Source: Terriglobia bacterium (GTDB lineage Bacteria > Acidobacteriota > Terriglobia > Acidiferrales > UBA7541). Taken from it: a DNA stretch of 64,000 bases. The notes beneath the pieces were generated by a model. The model searched no databases and had not been told where the DNA came from. It saw nothing but the letters and a program-made list of their open reading frames with translations. The translations under genes were made by a program, and so were the position numbers. Location: NCBI GenBank assembly GCA_020072785.1, contig JAIQGG010000001.1, positions 1 to 64,000 of the forward strand, in the 5' to 3' direction. This document shows positions 17,594 through 26,450 of the stretch, one piece after another (the first letter of the stretch is position 1; every line of letters begins with the position of its first letter).

Positions 17594-17640
17594 GAATCCA
17601 TTCTGGCGTGCAACGCGTTCTGCGGCCACTGCGCCGGCTT

Positions 17641-18108
17641 TTAATTCTTCGCCAGCTCCCGGCAAAGATAGATGATCTGTCCCACGTGATGATAAGCATG
17701 CCCCGCGCAGCGCAGCAGAATGCTGAAGCGGTCCCTGGCTTCCGGCTCGCGTTCCGCCGAATATGGCCGTGTCCAGTCCTCTTCGCTCTGGTTGCGTATG
17801 GCCGAAGTGACCATCGCGATCGCGCGGTCGAACGCCGCCATCACCTCGTCTTTGGGGGGCCGGCTGGGTTCGCTGAATTCCAGATCCCGGTTGCGCACGT
17901 AACCCGTTCCCGCGAGGCGCGCCCCGATGTAGTAGTTCAGGTTGCCGGTCAGATGCAGAACCAGATGGCCCGCGCTGTTCCCGTAGTCATAAGGCTTGCG
18001 CCAGAACTGCTCGGGCGATAGCGGATCGGCCCACTGGTGCAGTTGCTTCGCGATGTATTCGTAGTATCCGGCCAGGCTTTCCGCTACCCCCTCTGACAAT
18101 TCCGTCAT
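17641..18108 (-). CDS. DinB-like helical-bundle protein
   Basis: A 155-residue cytoplasmic protein of the DinB/DUF1572 type. It has a four-helix pattern with metal-ligand-like histidines in NSAGHLVLHLTGN (about 45-57) and HAYHHVGQIIYL (about 137-148). Family members include thiol-dependent transferases such as bacillithiol transferases; the substrate here is not evident. It lies 42 nt downstream of the amidohydrolase gene on the same strand, so the pair may be cotranscribed. Confidence 0.75.
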   Translation of the reverse strand: MTELSEGVAESLAGYYEYIAKQLHQWADPLSPEQFWRKPYDYGNSAGHLVLHLTGNLNYYIGARLAGTGYVRNRDLEFSEPSRPPKDEVMAAFDRAIAMVTSAIRNQSEEDWTRPYSAEREPEARDRFSILLRCAGHAYHHVGQIIYLCRELAKN

Positions 18109-18150
18109 TCGGTTCTCCGTTTTGCCTGGTTCGCTGCCCGCTCCCCGCGG

Positions 18151-19476
18151 CTATTTGGCGCGGTCGTTCCGGTAGACCACGCCCTCCTTCATCACGAAGA
18201 GAACCTTCTCGGTTTCCCGGATGTTCTCCGAGGGATCGCCCGGCACGGCCACCACGTCGGCGAGCTTGCCCGCTTCCAGCGTGCCGATCTTGTCCGCGAA
18301 ACCCAGCAGCTCCGCATCGGACGCCATTGCCGAGCGCAGCGCATCGATGGGTTTCATCCCCAGCGCCACCATCTGCCCGAACTCTTCCGCGTTGCGCCCG
18401 TGGGGATAGACGCCCGCGTCGGTGCCGAAGCCGAAGCGCAGGCCTTTGGCCAGCGCCCGCTGAAACGTCTTGTGCGCTCCGGCCAGGGCCGCATTGGCCT
18501 TCGCCAGAATCGCCGGCGGGTAATACACTCCGCGCCGAATGCGCTCTTGTTCCCCGACGATGGGCATCAGCGTGGCCACGAAGAACGTTCCGTGCGCCTT
18601 CATTAGGTCCAGCGTTTCATCATTCAGAAACGAGCAGTGCTCGATCGAGTTGATGCCCGCCAGCACCGCGCGCTTCGCCCCTTCCGAGCCGTGCGCGTGC
18701 GCCGCCGTCTTCAGGCGCAGCGCGCGGGCTTCCTCCCCGATGGCGTTCAGCTCTTCCTGCGTGAGCTGCGGCGAATCCACGTCGTCGGTCAGCGAGAGCA
18801 CGCCGCCCGTGGCGCACACCTTGATCATATCCGCGCCGTATTTGTGGTCCAGCCGCACCGCCTCGCGCGCCTGGTCCGCTCCGTTGATCACCCCGTCCAG
18901 CGGCCCGCTCTCCCTCCCGAACAGCCCCGCGCGAAACCCTGCCATGTCATCGCAGTGCCCTCCGGTCGACCCGATGGCGTGCACCGTGACCAGCATGCGC
19001 GGTCCGATGATCTGGCCGTCGCGGATGGCGTTGCGCAGCCCGACGTCGATGTAGTCATTCGACCCCACGTCCCGCACCGTGGTAAACCCCGCCAGCAGCG
19101 TCCTCCGTGCGTAAACCGAAGCATCCAGCGCCATCTCCGCCACGGTCTTCTGCAGGCTGTCCAGCCGGTCCTGTTTCCAATCGTCGCTGGCTTCCATGCT
19201 GAGATGCGTGTGCGCGTCGATGAAGCCCGGCAGCAGCGTGGCATCGCCCAGGTCGATCACTTCCGCGCCCGCGGGGATCGTGACGTTCGGCCCCGCGGCG
19301 GCGATCTTGCCGCCGCTCACCACCACCACGCCGGGTTTCACCACCGCCTCGCTCTTGCCGTCGTACATCCGGGCCGCTTTCAGCACCACGGCCTTGCTCG
19401 CCGGCTTGGTTTGCTGCGCGAATACCTGTCCACTCGCTCCGAACAACACCACCAACGCCACAATCCATTTCCGCAT
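18151..19476 (-). CDS. Secreted amidohydrolase, imidazolonepropionase-like (copy 2)
   Basis: A 441-residue metal-dependent hydrolase with a signal peptide (about 1-20, ending QVFA), so periplasmic or exported. Metal ligands are visible: HTH in IDAHTHLSME (about 86-95), a lysine in DMIKVCATGG (about 217-226), histidines in TAAHAHGSEG and NSIEHCSF, and the aspartate in FGTDAGVYPHG. This is the imidazolonepropionase-related branch that includes dipeptidases and prolidases acting on small amides; the real substrate is unknown. It is a tandem paralogue of the gene at 19532-20860 and is separated from it by 55 nt. The two differ most between residues about 300 and 340, near the substrate pocket. 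Confidence 0.82.
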   Translation of the reverse strand: MRKWIVALVVLFGASGQVFAQQTKPASKAVVLKAARMYDGKSEAVVKPGVVVVSGGKIAAAGPNVTIPAGAEVIDLGDATLLPGFIDAHTHLSMEASDDWKQDRLDSLQKTVAEMALDASVYARRTLLAGFTTVRDVGSNDYIDVGLRNAIRDGQIIGPRMLVTVHAIGSTGGHCDDMAGFRAGLFGRESGPLDGVINGADQAREAVRLDHKYGADMIKVCATGGVLSLTDDVDSPQLTQEELNAIGEEARALRLKTAAHAHGSEGAKRAVLAGINSIEHCSFLNDETLDLMKAHGTFFVATLMPIVGEQERIRRGVYYPPAILAKANAALAGAHKTFQRALAKGLRFGFGTDAGVYPHGRNAEEFGQMVALGMKPIDALRSAMASDAELLGFADKIGTLEAGKLADVVAVPGDPSENIRETEKVLFVMKEGVVYRNDRAK

Positions 19477-19531
19477 GATCCAGTTTCCTTTCGCCGCGCA
19501 GGCTCGAAGCCCGCCCCGGCCTCCACTGCCG

Positions 19532-20860
19532 CTACTTCTCCCGGTCGTTCTTGTAGACGGCGCCTTCCTTCATCACGAAGAATACTTTTTCCACCTGCCG
19601 GATGTTTTCGACCGGATCGCCCGGCACGGCCACCACATCCGCCAGTTTGCCCGCCTCCAGTGTTCCGATCTTGTCCGTCAGGCCCAGCAGTTCCGCGTCG
19701 TGCGACGTGCCTGCCTTCAACGCTTCCACCGGCTTCATGCCCAGGTCCACCATCTGGTGAAACTCTTCGGCGTTGCGCCCGTGCGGATAGACGGCGGCGT
19801 CCGTGCCCAGCCCGATCTTCACGCCCTTGGCCAGCGCTTTCTGAAACGTGGCGTGAATCGCGGCGATTGCCGCGCGGGCTTTCGCGGCAATGGCCGGTGG
19901 CAGGTACACGCCCGCATCGAACTTTTCCTGCAGCCCTTGCACGGCCATCAGCGTCGGCACATAGTACGTGCCGCGCTGCTTCATCATATCCAGCGCTTCG
20001 TCATCCAGAAACGAGCCGTGCTCGATCGAGTCGATCCCCGCGCGGATGGCCCGCTTGGCCCCTTCCGCGCCGTGCGCGTGCGCCGCCGTCTTCAGGCGCA
20101 GCGCGTGCGCTTCATCCACGATGGCGTTCAGCTCTTCCTGGGTAAGTTGCGGGGTATCCACGGCGTCGTTCGCGGAGAGCACCCCGCCGGTGGCGCACAC
20201 CTTGATCATGTCCGCGCCGTACTTGTGATCGATCCGCACCGCTTCGCGGGCTTGGTCGGCTCCGTTGATCACGCCGTCCATCGGACCGCTCTCGCGCCCG
20301 AACAGCCCGGCGCGGTAGCCGGAGAGAGAGTCGCAATGTCCGCCGGTGGCGCTGATGGCGTGGACGCTGACGAGCATGCGCGGTCCGATGACCTTGCCGT
20401 TGCGAATCGCGTTGCGCAGGCCGACGTCGATGTAATCGGTCGAGCCTACGTCGCGCACCGTCGTGAACCCCGCCAGCAGCGTCTTGCGCGCATTCACGGT
20501 GGCGTCCAGCGCCTTCTCGGCCACGGTCTTCTGCAAACTGTCCAGCTTGTCCTGCTTCCAGTCTTCGGTGGGGCTCATGGTCAGGTGTGTGTGCGCGTCA
20601 ATAAATCCGGGGAGCAGCGTGGCGTCCCCCAGATCGATCACTTCCGCGCCCGCGGGAATCGCCGCGTTCGGCCCCGCGGCCGCGATCTTGCCGTCGCTCA
20701 CCACTACCACCCCGGGCTTCACCACCGCGTCGCTTTTCCCGTCAAACATCCGCGCCGCCTTCAGCACCACGGTTTTGCTCGCGGGCTTCTGCCCCTGCCC
20801 GTGCACCGAAAGCGTCAGCAGCAAACTCAAGAAGACCAGTCCACTCGCCTTGCGCATCAT
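19532..20860 (-). CDS. Secreted amidohydrolase, imidazolonepropionase-like (copy 1)
   Basis: A 442-residue paralogue of the following gene, with the same layout: a signal peptide (about 1-22), HTH in IDAHTHLTMS, the lysine in DMIKVCATGGVLS, HAHGAEG, DSIEHGSF and the catalytic aspartate in LGTDAAVYPHGRN. Very similar over most of its length to the downstream copy, including the C-terminal IGTLEAGKLADVVAVPGDP, so this is a tandem duplication. The upstream copy is probably the first gene of a transcript that also includes the second amidohydrolase and the DinB-like gene. A divergent pair is formed with the zinc-ribbon gene at 21024. Confidence 0.82.
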   Translation of the reverse strand: MMRKASGLVFLSLLLTLSVHGQGQKPASKTVVLKAARMFDGKSDAVVKPGVVVVSDGKIAAAGPNAAIPAGAEVIDLGDATLLPGFIDAHTHLTMSPTEDWKQDKLDSLQKTVAEKALDATVNARKTLLAGFTTVRDVGSTDYIDVGLRNAIRNGKVIGPRMLVSVHAISATGGHCDSLSGYRAGLFGRESGPMDGVINGADQAREAVRIDHKYGADMIKVCATGGVLSANDAVDTPQLTQEELNAIVDEAHALRLKTAAHAHGAEGAKRAIRAGIDSIEHGSFLDDEALDMMKQRGTYYVPTLMAVQGLQEKFDAGVYLPPAIAAKARAAIAAIHATFQKALAKGVKIGLGTDAAVYPHGRNAEEFHQMVDLGMKPVEALKAGTSHDAELLGLTDKIGTLEAGKLADVVAVPGDPVENIRQVEKVFFVMKEGAVYKNDREK

Positions 20861-20977
20861 CGGATTCTCCCTCTTTCCGGAAAAAATCCCGGAACGGAGA
20901 CGATAGCCCGCCCACCGAAAAAGTCAAGCGCCAGCCCTCTTTCGCCGCGCGCATCCTTGCGCTATCCTCCGTTCGAT

Positions 20978-20998
20978 TGTGACCGCGCAGCGGTCAAC
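20978..20998 (-). repeat. Single copy of the dispersed 21-bp palindromic repeat
   Basis: Reads on the minus strand as GTTGACCGC, spacer TGC, GCGGTCACA. It sits 26 bp before the start of the zinc-ribbon gene. The arms GACCGC and GCGGTC are perfect. Confidence 0.8.
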
Positions 20999-21023
20999 GA
21001 CGCGCAGGGGAAAAGGGGAACGC

Positions 21024-21365
21024 ATGGCCAACCGCAACTGTCCGATGTGCTTCGGCAAGGTGCCGCGCGCGGCGGTGCTGGCGCGCTCCGCAGCCGTGGA
21101 TTGCCCGCACTGCGGGCGCGGCCTGGAGCTTTCCCGTCCCAGCCGCCTGCTGGCCAGTCTCCTGGGCCTGCTCGGCGCGTGGTTCGCTTTCCACTACACC
21201 AGCGGAGGGCAGGGCCCGCTGAGCTGGGCCGTGCCGCTCGTGGCCTCCATCCTGGCCTTCGGCGTCGTCGCGCCGGTCTTCCTGATGCTCAACGCCGATC
21301 TCGTCGTCCGCCCGGAGGCCGGTGGCGAGCCGCTCGCCGCCGCCGGCCACGGCGCCACGCACTAG
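21024..21365 (+). CDS. Small zinc-ribbon membrane protein
   Basis: A 113-residue protein of unknown function. The N-terminus carries a four-cysteine zinc ribbon, CPMC (about 5-8) and CPHC (about 27-30), followed by two hydrophobic helices (about 42-58 and 68-90) and a short Ala/Gly tail. ATG 21024 follows GGGGAAAAGGGG; an earlier in-frame GTG at 20979 lies inside the 21-bp repeat and is less likely. Such zinc-ribbon plus two-helix proteins are common in Acidobacteriota without a defined role. Confidence 0.65.
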   Translation: MANRNCPMCFGKVPRAAVLARSAAVDCPHCGRGLELSRPSRLLASLLGLLGAWFAFHYTSGGQGPLSWAVPLVASILAFGVVAPVFLMLNADLVVRPEAGGEPLAAAGHGATH

Positions 21366-21443
21366 AATTTTTCCACCGCGCGCGGCGAGGGGGCCTTCCG
21401 TACTATTGACCAGTACGCCGTGCCCCTTCACCCTTGCTGCAAC

Positions 21444-21770
21444 ATGGCTCGCTACTCGGCTTTCCTCGAACGCAAGGTGGAAGTGCGCTACCGGGCCGGA
21501 GAGATCATTCTGACCGCTTCGGCCACGCTGTTAGCGGATTCCGGGCGTTCCATCTTCCTCGAGGAGCATTTTGTGCAGGACGGCCAGCAGAAGCAGTTCC
21601 GCTGGGAAATTCCGTATTCTTGGGTCGTGGAGATCGTGGAAAAGGCGGGCGGCTTCGAGCCCGCGCGGTTCCGCGCGGCGCCGGAAAGCGCGCCGTTGGC
21701 GCGTGCGGCGTCTGCCGCCGACGCGGATGTTCCGCTGCTCCCGCTGCAACCTCGTCCGAAAGAAGCTTGA
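21444..21770 (+). CDS. Conserved small protein of unknown function
   Basis: A 108-residue protein that I do not recognise. Residues about 1-75 look folded and beta-rich (RKVEVRYRAGEIILTASATL, then FLEEHFVQDGQQKQFRWEIPYSWVVEIVE); the rest is a low-complexity Ala/Pro tail. It has no signal peptide or membrane helix. ATG 21444 was chosen because MARYSAFLERK reads as a natural start; a start at 21420 would add eight residues. It lies between the zinc-ribbon gene and a dehydrogenase on the same strand and may be transcribed with them. Confidence 0.55.
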   Translation: MARYSAFLERKVEVRYRAGEIILTASATLLADSGRSIFLEEHFVQDGQQKQFRWEIPYSWVVEIVEKAGGFEPARFRAAPESAPLARAASAADADVPLLPLQPRPKEA

Positions 21771-21895
21771 GCGCAATTTTGCCCGTGCTTCCGCGGCGCG
21801 GCGTCCGCAAACCCGCCCGCACACGCCGGCTTTCCGCTACAATCAAAACTTTCCGCGCCGCCGGGCTGCGAGCCTGACCGCGCAGGAGGCGTCTC

Positions 21896-22780
21896 GTGAA
21901 TCCCGCAGGGAGCTCGAAAGCAAAAATCGGATTGATCGGCCTGGGCCTGATGGGCCGGCCGATGGGCTTGAATCTGCTCAAGGCCGGCTACCCGCTCACG
22001 GTGTGGAACCGCACGGCCTCGCGCGCGGAGCCGCTGGTGGCCGCGGGCGCGCGCCTCGCTGCCTCGCCCCGTGCCGTGGCGGAAGCTGTGGATGTGCTCT
22101 TCACCATCGTCAGCGATCCTCCGGCGCTGGAAGAAGTTCTGTGGGGCAAGGACGGCGTGATGGGCGGGCTGCGCCGCGGCAGCATCTACGTGGACTCCAG
22201 CACGGTTTCTCCGGCGCTGGCGCGCAAGGTTGCCGCAGCCTGCGCCGAACGCGGCGCGCGGTTTCTCGACGCGCCGGTGACCGGGGGCACCTGGGGCGCG
22301 GAAAAGGGCGAGCTGCTCTTCCTGGTCGGCGGGGAAGCAGCCACGCTGGCGGAGGTCGAGCCGGTCCTGGGGGCGCTGGGGAAGCGCTGGTTCCATCTCG
22401 GGGCGAACGGCGCGGGGCAGACCATCAAGCTGGCCATGAACCTGATTCTCGCGCTGCAGGTAGGCGCGCTGGCGGAAGCGCTGGCGCTGGTCACCGGCGC
22501 GGGCATACAGGGCGAAAAGCTGGTGGAGGTGCTGCAGTCGAGCATGGCGCGCGCTCCGGTGCTGGACGTGAAAGCGCCGCTGCTCCTCAAGGGCGAGTAC
22601 GCCCCGAGCTTTCCGCTGCGGCTGATGCACAAGGACCTGGGCCTGGCGCTGGACCTTGGCAATCAGCTCGGCGTGGCCCTGCCCGAGACCGCCGCCGCGC
22701 GCGAGGTCTACAACTACGTCAAAGGCGCGGCCAAAGAAGACCTGGACTACGCCGCGGTCATGAAGTTCTGGAAAAAGTGA
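21896..22780 (+). CDS. NAD(P)-dependent beta-hydroxyacid dehydrogenase
   Basis: A 294-residue cytoplasmic enzyme of the 3-hydroxyisobutyrate dehydrogenase/GLYR1 superfamily, which oxidises beta-hydroxy acids or reduces semialdehydes. The dinucleotide fold has IGLIGLGLMGRPM (about 11-23), the substrate loop is DAPVTGGTWGAEKG (about 126-139), and the catalytic lysine is in GAGQTIKLAMNL (about 173-184). The C-terminal helical domain is complete. The start is GTG 21896 with a strong CAGGAGG seven bases upstream. The cofactor preference and substrate cannot be fixed from sequence alone; glyoxylate/succinic-semialdehyde reductase is an alternative. Confidence 0.85.
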   Translation: MNPAGSSKAKIGLIGLGLMGRPMGLNLLKAGYPLTVWNRTASRAEPLVAAGARLAASPRAVAEAVDVLFTIVSDPPALEEVLWGKDGVMGGLRRGSIYVDSSTVSPALARKVAAACAERGARFLDAPVTGGTWGAEKGELLFLVGGEAATLAEVEPVLGALGKRWFHLGANGAGQTIKLAMNLILALQVGALAEALALVTGAGIQGEKLVEVLQSSMARAPVLDVKAPLLLKGEYAPSFPLRLMHKDLGLALDLGNQLGVALPETAAAREVYNYVKGAAKEDLDYAAVMKFWKK

Positions 22781-23258
22781 GGCATCCGGCGCCAAGGAGA
22801 GAAAAAGATAACGCTGAGACACTGAGTGCGCAGAGCCGCGCAGAGACCGAAGGGGATCGGAGTTCAAGTGCTGGTTTAAGGAATGGGCACCGCTACCCCC
22901 ACCCACCCCCGGTGTTTTTGCAAAGAGTGCGCATTTTCCTGATTTCAGGAGAGTTGCGGCGCGCTCCTGTTTTCGGGAGTGCGCAAGAGCGGCAAATAAA
23001 GGAGTTAGAGAGGCAGTTAACAGTTGCCAGTTGAAAGTTGAAAGCAAGAGGAGGCGGGAAGGACGCCGGGAAAGTATTCGAACAGAAGATTGACGTAACA
23101 CGAAGAAGGATAGCAGAAGAGTTATGTTATTTCAATAGATTATTAAGCAGTATTCGAATGGATTGTGGAAAAGTGTGCGAATGCTCGGCTCAGCTTTGCA
23201 GCCGAAGATGAAAGACCCAAGCAAAAAAACGGAATGATGTTCTATGTCCTAATTTTTC
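22781..23258. other. Intergenic stretch with tandem hairpins at the edge of the low-GC region
   Basis: No gene seen between two convergent genes. It holds a short direct-repeat-like segment (about 22800-22855) and two adjacent hairpins: TCCTGA-TT-TCAGGA (22937-22950) and a 10-bp stem with one or two wobble pairs, arms 22959-22968 and 22975-22984, loop GTTTTC. GC content falls from here on. The hairpins lack T-runs, so they are not clear terminators. Confidence 0.5.
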
Positions 23259-25109
23259 TCAGTTAGGTTTTAGAAGCCTATACTGAACACCAAGTTCGGA
23301 CGTGAACTCGGAAAAGCTCTCCAATTCCGCCCGAATCGCCTTCAGAGTTGCTTCGTATCGAAACCAATTTCGATGCGAAAAGGGTTCGGTTGCTTCGGCC
23401 TGAGCGTAGACTTTTTTGATTACCTTGGCAGCTAACTTGAAGTGCCGCTCAATCGTGGCACGGTAGTGCTCGCCTTTCTGGTCGCGGTCGTCTAACCAAA
23501 ACGGATTCGCTAACTTGCGGATGTCGTTGTTCAGGTTTTCATCTTCATCTTTGTAAACAACTCTCATGGACTCCCCCACAGTCCAAAACACCAACCATCT
23601 GCGCTCCATTCCCGGGGTCTGCATTTCAGGCGGACGCTCCTTCCATATAGTCCGGACGCGTTCGCAAAGAAACCACACTCCCGCGATATCATCAAACTCC
23701 GCAGTTGTCAGGGTTGTTTTGAGTTCTGTCCCGTCCCCAAACAACTTGAAGTAGCCGCCATCCTTGTCGGTACTAAACAAGTAGCTAGTGCCACCAAATC
23801 TATCATCGGGTCCGAACCGAAATGCGTGGATAGTTTTAATCAGTTCTTCTAACGAAATAATGATATGAAGGCTATCACGCTCGCTGCTCCGTTTGTTTCG
23901 GTAAACAAATGATTTACCCTTAAGCGCGGGAACTTTGGTGAAATGCTGTTTTAAGGAAATTTGTACTTGGTCGTTGCTTCGAAAATCTGAGATTTTTATC
24001 GCATTTTGCGTATTGTTATTTCGAATGATGTTGTCCAGAAACGTTTGTTCAGCCTGAGTAATCTTAGAGTTGTACTCAACCAGCCTAAGTAACGCTTGCA
24101 CTTCGCGAACCGCTTGCGGATTTTCCGATTGGGCTTTTGAAAGTGACCTTACTGTCTGTGCTCCGTTGATAATTGAGAATCGGTCACACAGGAGTGTCCT
24201 ACCCTCGGAATCTTCATCGTCAGGCCTGATTCGTGTGGCAACGGCGCAAATGCCATTATTTGCATAAAAGAAATCATCTGGATTTGAGGTCGCGGTTTTT
24301 CGAATCGCTCGATTCGTTCCCGTATCCCCAATGTAATTGCGAATGTTCAAAGCAAAGAGGGCTGACTTGTGTTGCCTGAAAAGATCTGCTATCTGCGCGC
24401 CACCCATCCTGCCGAGATATGATTTTCTGCCTGTTGCAGGATCTTCGAAGCATAGGAATGCATCGCCAGTCGCGCTCGGGGAAAAGCGGACTTTGATCGT
24501 CTGTGAGGAAGCAAGTTCCTGCTTCATTGCATCCCGGAGTGTAAAATTTAGCTTTTCCTCGTCAAACAGTTCGAGTGAAGTCCGATCAATTAGATCAGGA
24601 TGCTTCGGAAGAGAGTCAATACCCTGCTCCGCTCTGACATACGAATTCTCGGCTGGTTTTTGAAGAGTGATATAGTGCAGGAGAAAGTTGTCTTCGGCCC
24701 ACTCTATGTCTGCGATTGCCTCTTTCAGCTTTTGATTCATCTTCAGCTTGGAGGGTCCTGAATGAAGGCGTGAAAGTACACCGCAAAAATAGTCAAACGT
24801 TTCGGACTTCTCGATGGCCTTCTTACCGCTCTTTTTCTCCCCGCTGTACTTAGCTTGAATGACCAATACCGTATTTCCTTCCCTCGCCAGGAAATCCACA
24901 CCGCAGTCGTCTGTCCCGTCAATGAGGCACGCGTCTAGGTCCTCGTCGGTTTCTGGAACTAAGCCGGGATTGAGGGACCGCATGACGACGTCAGCGTAAA
25001 ATCGCGACATCCATATAGACCTCTGTTTTTCAGTTAGGTTGTCAAACGGTGTTTGCAGCTCATTCTTTACGTAGTCTCGAAAATGCTCGCGGAAACGCTC
25101 TTTTTCCAC
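23259..25109 (-). CDS. AIPR-family abortive-infection protein with PD-(D/E)XK-like N-terminus
   Basis: A 616-residue protein of the AIPR (abortive phage infection) family. The core motifs are NIRNYIGDTGTN (255-266), FFYANNGI (280-287) and IINGAQTV (313-320). The N-terminus carries a Mrr/PD-(D/E)XK-like nuclease signature: G70-V-D72 and, 13 residues on, Q85-A-K87 (VLVIQAKYSG). AIPR proteins act in phage defence; the nuclease motif suggests nucleic-acid cleavage as the effector step, which is inference. Base composition is much less GC-rich than the flanking genes, consistent with horizontal transfer. A DUF3800-like gene lies 307 nt upstream on the same strand. No methyltransferase or toxin gene accompanies them. 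Confidence 0.8.
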   Translation of the reverse strand: MEKERFREHFRDYVKNELQTPFDNLTEKQRSIWMSRFYADVVMRSLNPGLVPETDEDLDACLIDGTDDCGVDFLAREGNTVLVIQAKYSGEKKSGKKAIEKSETFDYFCGVLSRLHSGPSKLKMNQKLKEAIADIEWAEDNFLLHYITLQKPAENSYVRAEQGIDSLPKHPDLIDRTSLELFDEEKLNFTLRDAMKQELASSQTIKVRFSPSATGDAFLCFEDPATGRKSYLGRMGGAQIADLFRQHKSALFALNIRNYIGDTGTNRAIRKTATSNPDDFFYANNGICAVATRIRPDDEDSEGRTLLCDRFSIINGAQTVRSLSKAQSENPQAVREVQALLRLVEYNSKITQAEQTFLDNIIRNNNTQNAIKISDFRSNDQVQISLKQHFTKVPALKGKSFVYRNKRSSERDSLHIIISLEELIKTIHAFRFGPDDRFGGTSYLFSTDKDGGYFKLFGDGTELKTTLTTAEFDDIAGVWFLCERVRTIWKERPPEMQTPGMERRWLVFWTVGESMRVVYKDEDENLNNDIRKLANPFWLDDRDQKGEHYRATIERHFKLAAKVIKKVYAQAEATEPFSHRNWFRYEATLKAIRAELESFSEFTSELGVQYRLLKPN

Positions 25110-25416
25110 TGGTTGCTCCTCGATGCGAGATGATAAACCGAGACGGGGTGATTAGCCACAAGTGGTCTCACAAGAGCGGGGCCGGTGCCCCGGCGTCCTT
25201 TCCGCCAAGGGTGAGCAACAAGAGAAGAAACTATGCTTCATTCGTGAGTGAGGGACGGGTGGCCCGGGCGTATAGTGGCGGGTGGCGCATCCAATTCTCT
25301 GAATTGTTTTGCTAGCGCATCTCGGCGAGAGGATATTACTCTTGCAATTCATCCCGGCGTACAAAATGAAGGGCACCCCGAACCTCCTCAGTCATCAAAC
25401 CTGGGCCGCCCGCCGA
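25110..25416. other. Spacer between the two accessory genes
   Basis: No gene seen. It contains a GGGGC-CGGT-GCCCC hairpin (near 25178-25191) and the first copy of an imperfect direct repeat (25278-25353) that recurs on the other side of the DUF3800-like gene. Confidence 0.5.
25278..25353 (+). repeat. Imperfect direct repeat flanking the DUF3800-like gene, left copy
   Basis: Shares GCGGGTGGC at its start and GAGAGGATA...TGCAA.TCATC at its end with 26451-26528; the distance between these anchors is 49 bp here and 51 bp in the other copy. The middle is diverged. Confidence 0.5.
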
Positions 25417-26352
25417 TTAGCGCTCTGAGATTAAGAGCAGCTGCCTCGCTGTGGTTTTAAGTGAGGCAACGGGTACTGAGGCAAATGTCCATTCTTCATC
25501 CTCAATCCGAGCTTGAAAAATAGAGTACGAGCGATAGTGACCGCTGGCCGCGAAGCCTGAACCTCTCAGTTGTTTCGCCAACATATCGGAAACAGCATGA
25601 CGCAACTGTTCCTTCTTGCTACCAGTTCGGTGAAGGTCTGCGGAATGGCTCACTACGCTTCCAAGAAGTAAGTCCACAAGTTGGAGTAGGTGGGCGTCAT
25701 CCTGAGATGCGCATCGGCTGTCGCGGTGGTCGGAAAGAATGTGCCGGATATGAGCACCGGGCGCAATTGTAATCAAAGGCCCGAGCCGTTCTTTGAGTCT
25801 TTCTAGAATCCGGTATTCAGATAGCAGTCGATGATACGGCTCACTGTCAGTAACGATGCCTTCGATTGTCAGGGATTGCTCGGTATCGTAGCAAAACCGG
25901 ATTACCCCTGTGAGCAAGATTCGAATCAGCGTCTCGCTCCATCGGACCCGACGTTCCCTCACATCACCACTGAAACGCTCCAGTTCAACATGACTCTTCT
26001 TGTCGAAAAGAATTACTCCAAGTTTGCACAACAAGGGACTCGAAAACGGCTGTGTTGCTCCTTTATGACGAAGCGCTTCCACCCCCAGCTTGATCCAATG
26101 ATTTGCGCATCTCTCTGGCGGTCCCCATTTCTGCCCGGAAAACTCGTTGAAATGGAGCTTCGTCTCGCAGTTCCAGCGACTGCGAGCATCTTTCAGCGCA
26201 GTGAGTAAGGCCGTCCTCGATTGAGTCGGTACGACAAGACATCCATGGGCGTGAAACGGTTCGTTGCTCGAGTCATGGTAGAGTGATACTGATAGCGAGC
26301 TTCCATCGACTCTTGAAGGAACGGGGAACAAGCTGGGTTGTTCGGTGGACAT
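25417..26352 (-). CDS. DUF3800-like protein, possible defence partner
   Basis: A 311-residue protein with the general plan of DUF3800 proteins (RNase H-like fold suspected): a short strand ending in an acidic residue (SLYHDSSNEPFH, D27), a beta strand GCLVVP, a conserved LHFNEF (about 66-71), a central acidic region (IVTDSEPYH) and the family-like C-terminal DDAHLLQLVDLLLGSV. The usual DEsG at the first motif is DSS here. DUF3800 proteins are often found near restriction and abortive-infection genes. Its base composition is lower in GC than the flanking housekeeping genes. It starts with ATG 26352 and is flanked by imperfect 76-78 bp direct repeats (25278-25353 and 26451-26528). The family call is moderate; the role is inferred from the AIPR neighbour. 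Confidence 0.55.
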   Translation of the reverse strand: MSTEQPSLFPVPSRVDGSSLSVSLYHDSSNEPFHAHGCLVVPTQSRTALLTALKDARSRWNCETKLHFNEFSGQKWGPPERCANHWIKLGVEALRHKGATQPFSSPLLCKLGVILFDKKSHVELERFSGDVRERRVRWSETLIRILLTGVIRFCYDTEQSLTIEGIVTDSEPYHRLLSEYRILERLKERLGPLITIAPGAHIRHILSDHRDSRCASQDDAHLLQLVDLLLGSVVSHSADLHRTGSKKEQLRHAVSDMLAKQLRGSGFAASGHYRSYSIFQARIEDEEWTFASVPVASLKTTARQLLLISER

Positions 26353-26450
26353 CTGGCTATTTCGTGGCGATCCGCCCTGTCCTAAGTCAAAGGCCAGTTT
26401 TCCGAGAGCACTTCCGCTTGTTCAAGGGCCGTTATGGTCGCCATTTCCTA

